Shown in pieces: positions 24,649-35,594 of a DNA stretch of 64,000 bases. The position numbers and the translations under genes were made by a program. The DNA comes from Oenanthe sinensis. Lineage: Eukaryota > Streptophyta > Magnoliopsida > Apiales > Apiaceae. Within the stretch, counting starts at the first letter, position 1, and each line of letters begins with the position of its first letter. Below the pieces are notes generated by a model, which worked only from the letters and a program-made list of their open reading frames with translations, had not been told where the DNA came from and made no database searches. The stretch lies in contig CM053802.1 in the NCBI GenBank assembly GCA_028671895.1, forward strand, positions 11,911,631 to 11,975,630, in the 5' to 3' direction.

Positions 24649-27633
24649 CTATAGAATCTGATCCGATAAGGGTGGAAGTCGCCGGAAAAAGTTGACAGGA
24701 ACAGATGGCATGTCATAACGGAACCTGGGGTGTCGCAAGTAGTAAAATCCTGAGCCCAGAACAAATGCCTTGAATGGTACAACATAAAACACCAATGAAG
24801 CTAATAAGCAGACCACAACAAATATTCCAGTGGCCCTTGGATCCCTCCAGTTGAACAATGCCTCTAAACGCTCACCCTGTGCTGCCACATCACCTAATAG
24901 TGTCTGGGCCCTTCCAGCCAGGGCCCGCAAACGATCATATCGGATGCGAACTTGATCCGGTGATCTTGTGGTTGGAAATCCATCAAACTCCTCATCTAGT
25001 TCATCCGGTCCCACTGCTTCCACGTGAGAAAGCCTTGGGTCCATTGTGATTGGTACCCTCTGGCGATAGCGGAACCGCAATGTGATGACTAAGAATGCAT
25101 ACATAAAGATCGTGGGCAGGACTAGGTGAGGACACAGCACAATGGCCACTAGCAACACATGGACTAATATTGTAGTTGGCGGGTGCACCCAGGTGCGAAT
25201 TCCATCAAGCCATCGAGCTAATGTGGCTGCTCTTGACAAACACCCAGCCACTCGAAACCAATTAGCCTTGCTACGCCTCATGCTCCACATATGTGTGTCA
25301 GAATCCAACATAAACTGAACCACCTCCTGTCCCAAAGCCGGTTCAGACCGAGATAGTCTTGCCGTGACAATTCTCATAGCCGTGTGCCTCAAAATGTCTT
25401 GTTGAGACGGCCCTAATGGTCGTACATAATGCATTCTAGGCAGCATTGGGCTAGCATATGCTTGAATTAAACATAGCCATGATGAACACGCAAATTTCAC
25501 AGCAATCTCAATCTCCCCCATTTTCTTGGCACCGCCAGGAAGCAACACAGTAAGATAATATGAACCGGTGTACACACGATTAGCATCAAGCGTTGACAAC
25601 CGTACACGCAGCTTCCCTAGGCGTACATCTTTTCCCGGTTTACCTTCTTCTCCACCACGCTTATACCTTCCGTTATCAAACACACCAATTGTAAGTACAG
25701 TGCACGGATCATATACATCCCATGTGTATTGCTCATTCCATTGCGGATTAAATCGATCAAGAATTGTACGTGTGCGAATCCACTTAGGCCCATACTTTGC
25801 CACCACATATGCATCGGTTGTGCCTCGCGTGCCATCAGCTGTTTTCACAGGAAGTAAATTTGTAGCTCCGCGGATACCAACTTCTAATAAACCGATAGGT
25901 GGTTTAGACAATTGCTTTGCAGTTGGTCGGACGTCACTGGTCACGTGAGCAGCCTCGTCGAGCACGTGATATCCACCTTCAAGACATACCCGAACATGAA
26001 CTCTTCCTGTATATGGTCTGGTCTCATCGCCAACCAAGTTGAACCATCTTGACCTTGCTTCTGACTTATCATCATTCCGCCTATCAATACTTGACATCTG
26101 TACTTTAGCCTGGCCTACCATACGACCATTAGAAACATCCTCCACATTAATCACCAAAAACGGCTCAAAAGGCTCTGCTGCCACAAACACAAGATCTTCA
26201 TTCCACGTCGGATTAGAAGATGAGCTGGAAGAACTAACCGTTGTGCGACTTGTTTTGAATAGCTGTGGCCCCAACTGAGCTTTAACGTATAAATCCGGAT
26301 TTTTAACTTTAATCTCCGAACCCGATCCAAGCTGCAAGTCCTGGGCTTGGATGATCGTTAGCCTCAAATACCACAACTTCGGAGACAAGTAAACCTTGGC
26401 TCGTGTCTCCGGTACTAATCCACCAGAATCCGATTGCCAAGCCTCCTGAAAAGCTTCATCCACCTGAGTTCCAATCCAAACAGCCAGCATAACATCCGAC
26501 GTACTCTCTGGCAAACCACTATCTAACGTATACCACTGTGGTGCCAATGGACTATCTGGTGGTACTCTCTTAGGCACCTCCAACAAATCAAATGACACCG
26601 TTCCCAAACTACTCTCAATTAAACGATCCTCCGCCCCTTTCTTCTCAACACAAACAGAAACTTCCAGAGACGTCGAATTCAAACCTTCCTTATCAAATGC
26701 AAAAACCTGATCCCAATCTTTGTTATCCGTTTGCTTTCTCGTAACAATACTATGAGTACCAATCACAAGCTTTGCATAAACACAAGTATCCGCCTGATCC
26801 TTATCACCTCGCTTGGCCTTCAAAACACGAACAAAAAGAAACGGCATTGGATCAACAAGATCATAAGCAGTACGACCTCGATCGCTTCCAAGTCTCCGGA
26901 GTTCTAAATCAGTCACACTTAAATTCACTCTTTTCTCAATCACCGCCTTCTTTTCAGCCTTGGGCTTCTCAGCAACAGGAGGATTCTCCACCACAGGCAC
27001 AGACTCTGTTGTCGTTGTCGTCGTCACCACAGTGGCTGCCTCCTCAACTTTAGCCTCATCTGTCTTACCAGCCTCAGGAGCTGCATCCTCTTTCTTTACT
27101 TGCTCAGTTTTCTTCTCTTCTTCGACTTTTTTCACCTCTACCGGTTTTTTCTCCTCTGCATTACTCTCCGCAACAGCCTCTGCCTTCTTCTCACCCTCTA
27201 CTGGAGGCGGTATAGGCACGGGCTCCTCCTCATCAACAAACCAGACCTTCAATCCAATCTCACCTTTAATCTGCGAAAAAACACTCCTCTTCTCCAATGG
27301 ATAATAAACAAGACTTTCCGAACCAGTCTTCATAAAACTACTCCCCGAGATTTTCACTTTCCCGAGAAACGTACTCCTTTTACCCGACATTTTGTCGTTA
27401 TAAACAATGATCTGAAGCACCTGAGAAGGCATTGAGGCTACATCGTGCACAAGAAACTCCAATTTCTCATCCCACTGTGGATTCAAGTCTCTAGATTTCG
27501 TTTGTGTTCGTCTTCTTTGACCATCGAAATCTACCACAACATACGCACTAGCAGTGCCTTGGCCGTCTTTAGGCATCAAGTTCTTGGCGTTGCAGATCTC
27601 TACGTACACCTTTCTGCTGCAATTCTCAGCCAT
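24649..27633 (-). CDS. multiple C2 domain and transmembrane region protein (QUIRKY/MCTP type)
   Basis: A single exon of 994 aa, as expected for intronless plant MCTP genes. C2A starts at residue 7 (KVYVEICNAKNLMPKDG); next comes a Glu/Lys/Pro/Thr-rich linker (about 150-265), then C2B (about 290-410), C2C (about 455-580) and C2D (about 615-735). The C-terminal phosphoribosyltransferase C (PRT_C) region has two hydrophobic segments at about 820-852 and 936-965 and ends FFRRLPPLSDQIL. Family members sit in ER at plasmodesmata and use C2 domains to bind anionic lipids, some in a calcium-dependent way; QUIRKY acts with STRUBBELIG in organ shape. An in-frame ATG at 27804 would add 57 residues, but conserved C2A sequence begins only after the ATG at 27633, which follows a pyrimidine-rich leader. 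Which of MCTP10, 15 or 16 it matches best needs alignment. Confidence 0.94.
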   Translation of the reverse strand: MAENCSRKVYVEICNAKNLMPKDGQGTASAYVVVDFDGQRRRTQTKSRDLNPQWDEKLEFLVHDVASMPSQVLQIIVYNDKMSGKRSTFLGKVKISGSSFMKTGSESLVYYPLEKRSVFSQIKGEIGLKVWFVDEEEPVPIPPPVEGEKKAEAVAESNAEEKKPVEVKKVEEEKKTEQVKKEDAAPEAGKTDEAKVEEAATVVTTTTTTESVPVVENPPVAEKPKAEKKAVIEKRVNLSVTDLELRRLGSDRGRTAYDLVDPMPFLFVRVLKAKRGDKDQADTCVYAKLVIGTHSIVTRKQTDNKDWDQVFAFDKEGLNSTSLEVSVCVEKKGAEDRLIESSLGTVSFDLLEVPKRVPPDSPLAPQWYTLDSGLPESTSDVMLAVWIGTQVDEAFQEAWQSDSGGLVPETRAKVYLSPKLWYLRLTIIQAQDLQLGSGSEIKVKNPDLYVKAQLGPQLFKTSRTTVSSSSSSSNPTWNEDLVFVAAEPFEPFLVINVEDVSNGRMVGQAKVQMSSIDRRNDDKSEARSRWFNLVGDETRPYTGRVHVRVCLEGGYHVLDEAAHVTSDVRPTAKQLSKPPIGLLEVGIRGATNLLPVKTADGTRGTTDAYVVAKYGPKWIRTRTILDRFNPQWNEQYTWDVYDPCTVLTIGVFDNGRYKRGGEEGKPGKDVRLGKLRVRLSTLDANRVYTGSYYLTVLLPGGAKKMGEIEIAVKFACSSWLCLIQAYASPMLPRMHYVRPLGPSQQDILRHTAMRIVTARLSRSEPALGQEVVQFMLDSDTHMWSMRRSKANWFRVAGCLSRAATLARWLDGIRTWVHPPTTILVHVLLVAIVLCPHLVLPTIFMYAFLVITLRFRYRQRVPITMDPRLSHVEAVGPDELDEEFDGFPTTRSPDQVRIRYDRLRALAGRAQTLLGDVAAQGERLEALFNWRDPRATGIFVVVCLLASLVFYVVPFKAFVLGSGFYYLRHPRFRYDMPSVPVNFFRRLPPLSDQIL

Positions 27634-29513
27634 TTTTTTTATCAAAACTAATATGAAAAGTATGTGTATAATGTGTATAGAGATAGAGAGATTGTATGTA
27701 TAGTTTGGGATGGGAAAGGGGAGTGAGGGGCTGGTCTGTTTAAAAAGGAGGGGGGGGGGAATATATTGCCACGTCAGACTGTGGGTGTGCTGTCTACGTG
27801 GCATTTACTGTGTGAGCGATCTGACGCTCCTCCGTTAAAATTGTGTAACTGTCCTTTTTCCCTTCACGATTTTAGTGTGTTTGCAAAATTAAATTCTTCT
27901 GATTTATTTCTTTCTTTTAAATTAAATAAATTTTAAAAAAAATACTGAAATTTAAACTAATATTTCACACATTTTAGTACATTTTATTTTGAAATCTGTG
28001 ATAGGCTATGGGTTTTTTTTTCAATGATTAAAATTTAGATAATGTGTGGAATATTTCGTTTTAAAACAACGAACTTTTAAATTTATTTCACTCAAAGGAT
28101 GATATTTGTTATATTTTGAATGCATAGACTAGATGATTATAACATATTTTTTTTAAACTAATCTTTGCATTTCATAGGAAAAGTATAAATAATTTACCCA
28201 ATAATACTTGTCATATTCTAAAAATAAATTAATTAAAATACTATTACACTGATAAAAGGTTAAAAACCCTAAATAAATTAAAAGTAAAAGAAATTTATCT
28301 ATAAATTTTATTTTATAAGATATAAAATAAAATTTTAAGATAAGCTAGCTAATAGGGCCAACAATGTACTTGCAAGGAAATAAAGTACAACATGTTTTTA
28401 GTACCAGGGCGGGGGTCTACAAAATTATTTTAAATTTTAGGATTTTTTTAAATATAATTAGATTTTATAATTTGTATTTTTTTTTTATTCTCAGTACGGG
28501 ACGAGCTGGTTAAAGTAGCTTAAAGTAATTTTGGTTATGGCTGACTTTTAAACAGTAAATTTTTTTAATTTTAAATGAAAATTAGTAAATAAATATTATT
28601 TTTTTTTATTTCCAAACTATTTTAGAAATCTGCAACGACGATGTAGTATGTATTATAATGAACTGAAAAAGTAAGTTGTATATTAGATTAGTATATAGAC
28701 GCATGTGCATAGATCGATGAATGAAGATACTCATTGTCTGGCAGGCATACTGGAATATATTTACGGGAAAGCGTGGATCTAAATAAACTTAACGTTGCTC
28801 AACTAAACGATAAATTTGCAGGTATAGAAGAAGATGCTCATTGATTTCAGCTCATATGGCCTATTCGATATTGTCCACTTGCATATTTAAATTTAATTTT
28901 CTGAGTTCAAAATTTTATGATTCTTTTATTACGCGAGTTTGTAAATTTATTACATGTTTTAATTTTAATTGTTGATCGCCTATATTTTAACACTCATGGA
29001 ATATGTTCATTTACATTTTATTATAAAATAAAAGAATGTAAATTTGATTAAATAGAAACTGTTAAAATTGAAAAAAGGAACAAATTATTTGGCTGCAAAT
29101 ATGACCGTTGCTTTGTTCTTGTGCTCCCAGTCCCACAGGCTCACCTAACTGTACGCATTTAGTTGCCTCCTCAATTTTATTATTATATTATATCTGCATG
29201 TTATCAATTAAATGTATTAAAGCGCAGATGTGGTGAAAAATGAAATTAAATAACTTCAAGTGCTACTGTTGCGATATATAAAATGTTTGTTTACAGGATA
29301 TTTTGATCGTTAATTTTGCAGGATTTGTTTGATGTTTATATATACACAAGTACACACATCACGTGTATGGTTCACTAAACTAAAGGTTAGTTAACTGTGA
29401 CTGGGATTATTCTGTATCTGCTACACGAATGTTTCAGCTGGTGCAGGTACCGGCAATATAAATTTTTGAATAAAGTGTATTATACGTGCACACACGAAAC
29501 ACCCTATATATAA
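27634..29513. other. AT-rich intergenic DNA upstream of the MCTP gene
   Basis: Begins with the pyrimidine-rich leader of the MCTP gene (minus strand), a C-tract at 27751-27759 on that strand, then strongly AT-rich DNA. I see no coding or RNA gene and no clean terminal repeats in this stretch. Confidence 0.6.
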
Positions 29514-29522
29514 TTATAATTA

Positions 29523-31020
29523 GAGTTAAATGCAGATCGTGTACCCGTGGTTTTCACCTCTTGCACTTTGTGTACCTTAACTTTCATATCTAAGCACATG
29601 GTGTACTTGTAGTTACCAAATTCTAGCAACTAGTGTACTTCCGTTAGAATGCATTTAACCCCGTCAGGATACAGCCGGTAGGCCCAGTAAGGAAGGATAT
29701 TTTTGTAGTTTCAGCTGTTGTACTACCCTTATACACGGCGGCAAAACAAAACAGACACATATGATCATAAATATAAAATATTAACCCTCATAATTGCACA
29801 TGATCTCTTAATGTTACTATCTTAAATACCTAGACTCTTTGTCCTTATGACTTGAAGTTTGAGAGATATGGTGCATCTTCTATTGACTAAAGTTGGCTTG
29901 GGAGAAGGGTGATGTTAAGCATGTTGTGATAGTGTGATTCTGAGGAGGTTGTGAATCAAGTGAACAATCCTGATCCAGACTTTTGGTTTTGTTGATCAAG
30001 AACCTGGAAAACAAGGCATGGGACTCATGTACGGGTTATTCAACATGTGTCCAAAGCTGGCAATGAAACTGCTACTGCTCTTGCAAACTCTCAGCTTGAT
30101 GGTGATGGGGGAATCAAAGAGCTTTCTGTTGCCCCTGCTTTCATGGACTCCATTCTTGCTACTGATAGTGCTTAATTGCTTTATTTCTGCTTTGTTTCTT
30201 TACGTTTTATTCTCTATTATTGTGTTTTTCTCTGCTGCTCCGGATTGTTGTGGTGAATTGGTCTATGCAATATATCTCTATTTTAACAAAATTCAACTTC
30301 AACAAAGTGCACAATAAAAGTTACTCATAAATTCAACATAACAATTATTACAACATTCAGCATTAAACATAGAGTTACAAAATTTGAGGTCACTGCATTA
30401 CACATTATCCATACATTTGTCCCGGATAGACCATATAAATAACAGGAGCAATGAACAAGATCAATTTCATATAGTAACTAATTGGCGTGGGCACATTAGC
30501 TTCATATATAGCTTTCTCATGCACTATTTTCAGCTTCTCTTTCTCTTCTTCTTCGTTCTCAATTCTTCTAAGCAGCCCTTAAATCACTTTACGCCCATGA
30601 TCACAAACCGAACCATCCACCCATCTAAAATATTTGCAAACCATTATACTATAAACGCAACTCACAAACCTTCTGCCGGCATTTTTCTCCGTTCAAACAG
30701 TGCGTTCGACCACTAAAATATTGCAATTACAATATTCGGCCATGAAATTAAGATTAGGTTTACGATTATTTTGAGGATATATAACCCAACGTGAGGCCAA
30801 TTCCATATACTATATATCAAGAATACATACACATAGCCCTTGGAGTTGCAAAAAGGCACCAACTGCCCTACTTTCCAGCTGTATCTTGACGGGGTTAAGT
30901 GCATTCTAACGGAAGTACATTATTTGCTGGAATATGGTAACTGTAGGTACACCATGTGCTAGATATGAAAGAGAAGGTACACAAAGTGCAAACCACAGGT
31001 ACACAATGTGCATTTAACTC
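29523..31020. mobile_element. Mutator-like element (MULE), 1,498 bp, non-autonomous
   Basis: The ends form terminal inverted repeats of about 155 bp: gagttaaatgca...ccccgtcaggatacag at the left matches the reverse complement of the right end, including ccgttagaatgca and the cccgtcaagatacag boundary. An exact 9-bp direct repeat, ttataatta, flanks it at 29514-29522 and 31021-31029. Long TIRs plus a 9-bp duplication define Mutator-like elements. There is no full transposase. An open frame of 56 codons ending at TAA 30173-30175 (30005-30175) has protein-like composition and may be a transposase tail or a captured gene piece. Confidence 0.92.
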
Positions 31021-31073
31021 TTATAATTATTACATACTTATAAACATATATAAGATACATATAATGATTAAAA

Positions 31074-32468
31074 TAGAGTGGTGATATTTGCACACTCTAT
31101 ATTTATAGGTGCACACCCAAAAGTCGTTAAAGAGCCCAAAATACCTTTTAATATATTTTATATTTAATTTTTTATTATATAACTATGTACAGTGTTAAGA
31201 AAACATTAAACCCTAAACTCTTGTAAAAAAACACACTTATCAATGAAGGAGAATGATATTGAATACGAATTACAAGTGAAAGAGAATAATATCGAAGAAA
31301 AATTGCACGAGTTAAACCAAATTGTCAATCTTATCAATTCTAATTGTCCTGAAGAAATTTCTAAATATTTTCAACACTTAACTCTGGTACTTTTATTCAT
31401 GGAGGTAATCTTTTGCTTCCTGAAGTTGTATACTTTATATTATGTTGTATAAATTTGTCATACATTTTGCATATATGCAACACATCAATAGCTTATAAAT
31501 AGTATATCAGAACTAATAAAGAAAATCAAGCATTTTGTTTGAGTAAGATGTCCCGGGCACCCAAGTGCATTCTTAATAGTTGCTTGGAATGAATATGATC
31601 AATAAATATGGTTCAATTATTCAATATTCTTAGTAAACCCGTTTCCTAACATCTTGATGTTTTAGGAGAGCTGGTCATACCCTCAAATATTCTCATTTAT
31701 TGAAAATATTAATGTTGTACTATGGTGGGCCCAAAAAAAGACGAGTTCCCGACCTAGTAATTGAAATTTGACAGACACAATGCCCAAAAAGGGATGAACC
31801 ACCTTATGATCCACTCTTCGACCCATAATAGGCTTTCGAGTGAGGGGGAATGTTGAATAATATGATCCTGGTAAGCCCGTTTCCTAACACCTTCAGATTT
31901 TAGGAGAACTGCTAACTTAACAAACTCTTATGAAAATCTTTTGTATCTGGGATCGTTTTTGTTTACCAGTTTACTATCTTATTCAAATTTTAAACTTTTT
32001 GAAATGTAATTACTAAACACATCAAAATGTAACCCGGATGATATTTGTTTTATATATTATGCATTGTCATTTTGAAAGTTTGGATTACACAGTTTGAACA
32101 AGATATATATATTATCTATTATGAATTGCATTATTAAATGACCTTTATTTGTCGAATAGTTTCTAAATAAGGCTCTGCTGGTGTAAATATTAAGAATTGC
32201 CTCGAGTCTTGGTGATGAATGGCTTATTTGTTTGCACAAAAAGATGTTGGAGTTTGGAAAGTATAACTTGATTTTATTTTTCTGCACAATGGAGTTGCAA
32301 TCGTACATGTATTATATGATGCAAGACAAACCCATAATATATAAAGTTTTGAGTTATAGAAAAAAAAAAGTAGGCTAGATATGAAAAGAAATATTAAAGG
32401 TTATTTTGGACTCATTAACAATTTTGGGTGTACACCTATAAATATAAGGTGCACAAATATCACCGCCC
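31074..32468. mobile_element. long-TIR DNA element, about 1.4 kb, family unresolved
   Basis: The left end (gtggtgatatttgcacactctatatttataggtgcacaccc region, 31078-31148) matches the reverse complement of the right end (32395-32468) over about 70 bp with few changes. A ttaaaa flanks both ends (31068-31073 and 32469-32474) and may be the target duplication. The interior has a 69-codon Lys/Glu-rich frame at 31243-31452 with no known match, and an LTR-type remnant at about 31609-31915. No transposase is visible. Confidence 0.72.
31609..31915 (+). mobile_element. TRIM-like LTR element remnant nested in the long-TIR element
   Basis: Two imperfect direct repeats, tagtaaacccgtttcctaacatcttgatgttttaggagagctg (from about 31630) and ggtaagcccgtttcctaacaccttcagattttaggagaactg (from about 31869), bracket about 190 bp that includes gtgggcccaaaaa and ends in a purine tract gagtgaggggga just before tgttgaataatatgatcc (31851). 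A purine tract directly before a TG-starting repeat is the usual 3' LTR boundary. No coding capacity, so a miniature LTR element is the best reading. The primer-binding site is not recognisable in this copy. Confidence 0.55.
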
Positions 32469-32474
32469 TTAAAA

Positions 32475-34468
32475 GTAATACTATGTACACAAAATTGTAT
32501 AGAAAAATTCATAGAATGACGTGACATACACAGCTGTCACCCACTTTCATTAACAACAAGTTATTTTGTTTCCTTCATTTCTTTCACATAACATTAGTTT
32601 TAGTTAGTAATTATTCTATATCCTCCTAACACATTAACATTATATTAGTTTTTATAAAATATAAGTTAATAAAAAATACATTACATTTCTAAATTATTAT
32701 ATAATTATATAATAAATTTGAAACACTATATTTTAAAATACAAATATAATATATTATGAATGTTACAATTTTCAACCTATAAAATATGTTATTTTATTTG
32801 TTTTTATATATAATTTTTAGTGAATGTGGAGCTAAAATTAATAATGAATAAACAAATTCACTTGTATTAACAAAATATATATTTAAATTTGTAATTATTT
32901 AAACATAAAGTTTAATTTCAATTTTGAATATATCAACTTATTAAGTTAGTTAATATTTTTTAAAATTTAGAAAAAATAGTATATCCTTCATAATTTTTAT
33001 GTGTATTATATTACTCTTTTAAAAAGTTTCTCTACTTATAATTGTAAATTATGTAAATAATAATACTATTTTCTTTAATAATATTCATACAACAAACTTT
33101 TAATACTATACTTGTAATCTAGATTATTATTATAGTGTGTAATTTATTTACTAAAATTATTAACTATAATATAATATTTGAATATAAGAATTTGTTAATT
33201 TATATAAATATAAAATATTTAAATTAACAAAATTTTAACAAATATAATAAAATCACTTGTATATTTATGATATTAGCGTAACCTTTTTTAAAACTAGTTT
33301 TACATTCGATATATAATTTTGTTAATACAAGTGAATTTATTTATTTATTATTAATTTTTCCCCTACATTAATAAAAAAAAATATATATATATATAATAAA
33401 ATAACATATTTTATACATTAAAAAATTTAACATTCATAATAAATTATATTTGTATTTTAACAATACACTGTTTCAAATTTATTATGTAATTATTTAATAA
33501 TTTGTTAATGTAATGTATTTTTTTATTAATTCATCTATACTATATTATAATAACCAAACTAAAAAACTTTTTTTTCGAAACACTGAGTTGAACCATAAAA
33601 AATATTCTAAAATTTAAATTATATTCTATATTTTCTATTTTAGGATAATATTATATTATATTTAAATTATATTCTATATTATTTATTTTAAGAATCCTAC
33701 TTATTATATAATTTTTATTTAATATATCATTAATTTTTTGAATATTAATATATAAATATCATTGTATAATAAATTTATACTATATTATTATAACCAAACA
33801 AGAAAACTTTTTTTTTTTAATCTTATGAACCATAAAAAAATATTAACTGTCAACTTTTAAGTGAACCATAGAAATGAACATAATAATTCAATTTTAATAA
33901 AATCTAATTTTAAAAAAGGTATATCATACATACAACTCTATTCCCGATAATCCTCATTTTATACAACTGCTCACGAATAATATTATATTATATTTAAATT
34001 ATATTATATATTTTCTATTTTAAGAATCCTACTTATCCTATAATTATTATTTAATATAGTTTACTCACATTCAACTCAATTTCAACACCATTTAAACTCT
34101 TTTATTTATTTAAAATTATGACTTATCATTAAATTTTATGAATATTAATATATACATATCATTGTATAGATAAATGTAAAAAGAAATTAATAATAAAACA
34201 AATTATCATATTAAATGAAATATTTAAATTATATAAAATAATCAATATATAATTTATTAATAGCATCCGTGCTTTGCACAAGTTATAAATTAGTATTTCA
34301 TAAAAATTGATAAAATGTTAATTCGTTAAGAAGCACACATAAGAATTAATAACTAAAACTAATGTTATGTAAAAGAAGTAAAAGAAGAAATATAACACTT
34401 TAATGAAAGTGAAAGACAACTATGTATGCCACGTTATTTTGTAAATTTTTCTGTGCACGTAGCATTAC
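32475..34468. mobile_element. long inverted-repeat (foldback-like) element split by a Helitron
   Basis: The left arm (32475-about 32890) and right arm (about 33290-33533 plus 34294-34468) are inverted copies over roughly 400 bp. Examples are cataacattagttttagtta against taactaaaactaatgttatg, and the outer gtaatactatgtac against its inverse at 34455-34468. Removing 33534-34293 makes the right arm continuous. Extremely AT-rich with no coding frame. I found no convincing target duplication at these boundaries, so the superfamily is open. Confidence 0.75.
33534..34293 (+). mobile_element. Helitron-like element, about 760 bp
   Basis: It starts TCTATACTATATTATAATA, a common plant Helitron 5' end, and finishes with a hairpin (ccgtgctttgcac, near 34267-34279) followed by ttataaatTTAG-type sequence, like the usual hairpin plus CTRR terminus. 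It lies between host A (33533) and T (34294). The opposite arm of the surrounding inverted repeat gives the empty site: joining the flanks (attaattca + tatttcataaaa) reproduces its reverse complement, attaacttatattttataaaa, with few changes. A second 5'-like head occurs near 33777, so it may be a tandem or nested pair. Confidence 0.75.
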
Positions 34469-34519
34469 TCATTAGACAAGAACCGAACAAAAATATTATT
34501 AATCCTTTGCTATCATCAG

Positions 34520-35594
34520 GGAACAATAGGAAAGTGGGTTGCTATTGGTAAAAATGACAGTGTGCAGTATGCATATGATGTGATGCTTCTAGTTTTCTTG
34601 ATTATCATCGAAATCTTAGCCGAAAAAGTTGTCGAGCTTTAATACTTGGGTACATTTGTCCTAAACAAAGGTTTTTCATTTCATTATTAGCAAAGGAAGG
34701 AATGTCTGTCTTGCTAGTAACTGTTATTCTGTGCCACAAGCTTGTTTAGCTCATACTTATAATGATGATGAAACAGTGGCGATCATGACTTGATTTTTCC
34801 ACACATTGGCACTCAAAAATGGATACGTGATCTCCATTTAAATGTTGATAGCACCTGGGCACCATGGTTTGTTAGAGGACATGTAGCAGGGTATGTTGAT
34901 CATTAGATATGGGTAAACGGTTTCTAGCTTTTTACGGAGTCGTTTTCACATAATGATGCATTCAATAAAGTTTTTCATTTAAGTTATCCAGATCATGCAT
35001 GCAAGATTACTCTTTTTCTAACAGTGGAACTAGCTATGTAAAGGGTGGTTGCTAGTAAAAAATATAACTTCCTAGTCAGCGGCAGATCTATTTCAGTGGG
35101 TTCCTTGAATATATATAATTTCAAGTCATTTAGGATGAGTTTCAGGTAACCCGAAATTAACACAAATCCGAAAAATCCTAACTCGAATTCGTATTTTTGA
35201 ATTACATCAGTATCGTGTTTTTGAGTCGGGTCTCATATTACCACCCCTAAATCGTATAGCTTTTAATTTTGTTGTTAATATTTTTAGTTTGGTTTTAATT
35301 TTAAGTTAGGCTGAAGTTTTATTTTGGGCTCAAGGGTAATGAATTCCTAAATTTTTTTAGTGGGTTCACTTTATTTTTCTGGTGAGTTCCTACACATGCA
35401 AACTTGATTTAGTGGGGTCCTAGGTACCCACTCAGGATAGTATAGATCCGCCCCTGTTCCTAGTGACGGATCTAAATTAAAATCATAATACTATATGATT
35501 TCTGCAGGGGGCTGCAGGTCATGCGGCTCAAGAATATAAGCCTGAAGAATGTCAAGCTATGGTGAATCGGTGGTTTGGCCATAAAACTCTCTGA
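34520..35594 (+). pseudogene. 3' remnant of a serine carboxypeptidase-like (SCPL) gene
   Basis: Conserved SCPL pieces occur in order: GTIGKWVAIGKND (34520 on), FLDYHRNLSRK (about 34594-34626), SGDHDLIFPHIGTQKWIRDL (about 34775-34834) with the catalytic Asp, APWFVRGHVAG (to about 34889, followed by a GT donor-like site), and a last exon GAAGHAAQEYKPEECQAMV ... ending at TGA 35594 with the catalytic His. The N-terminal half with the catalytic Ser is absent, and the exon that should lie between VAG and GAAGH was not found. The element cluster ends just upstream. I read it as a truncated pseudogene, though a gene fragment with undetected exons is possible. Confidence 0.75.

Noticed and set aside
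27634..27804. A longer MCTP protein starting at the in-frame ATG at 27804
   Set aside because: The extra 57 residues are translated leader (proline-, serine- and isoleucine-rich) and the conserved first C2 domain begins immediately after the ATG at 27633.
30384..30716. A 110-residue open frame inside the Mutator-like element
   Set aside because: It has no recognisable domain, lies beyond the protein-like segment in the same element, and has composition expected of AT-rich noncoding DNA.
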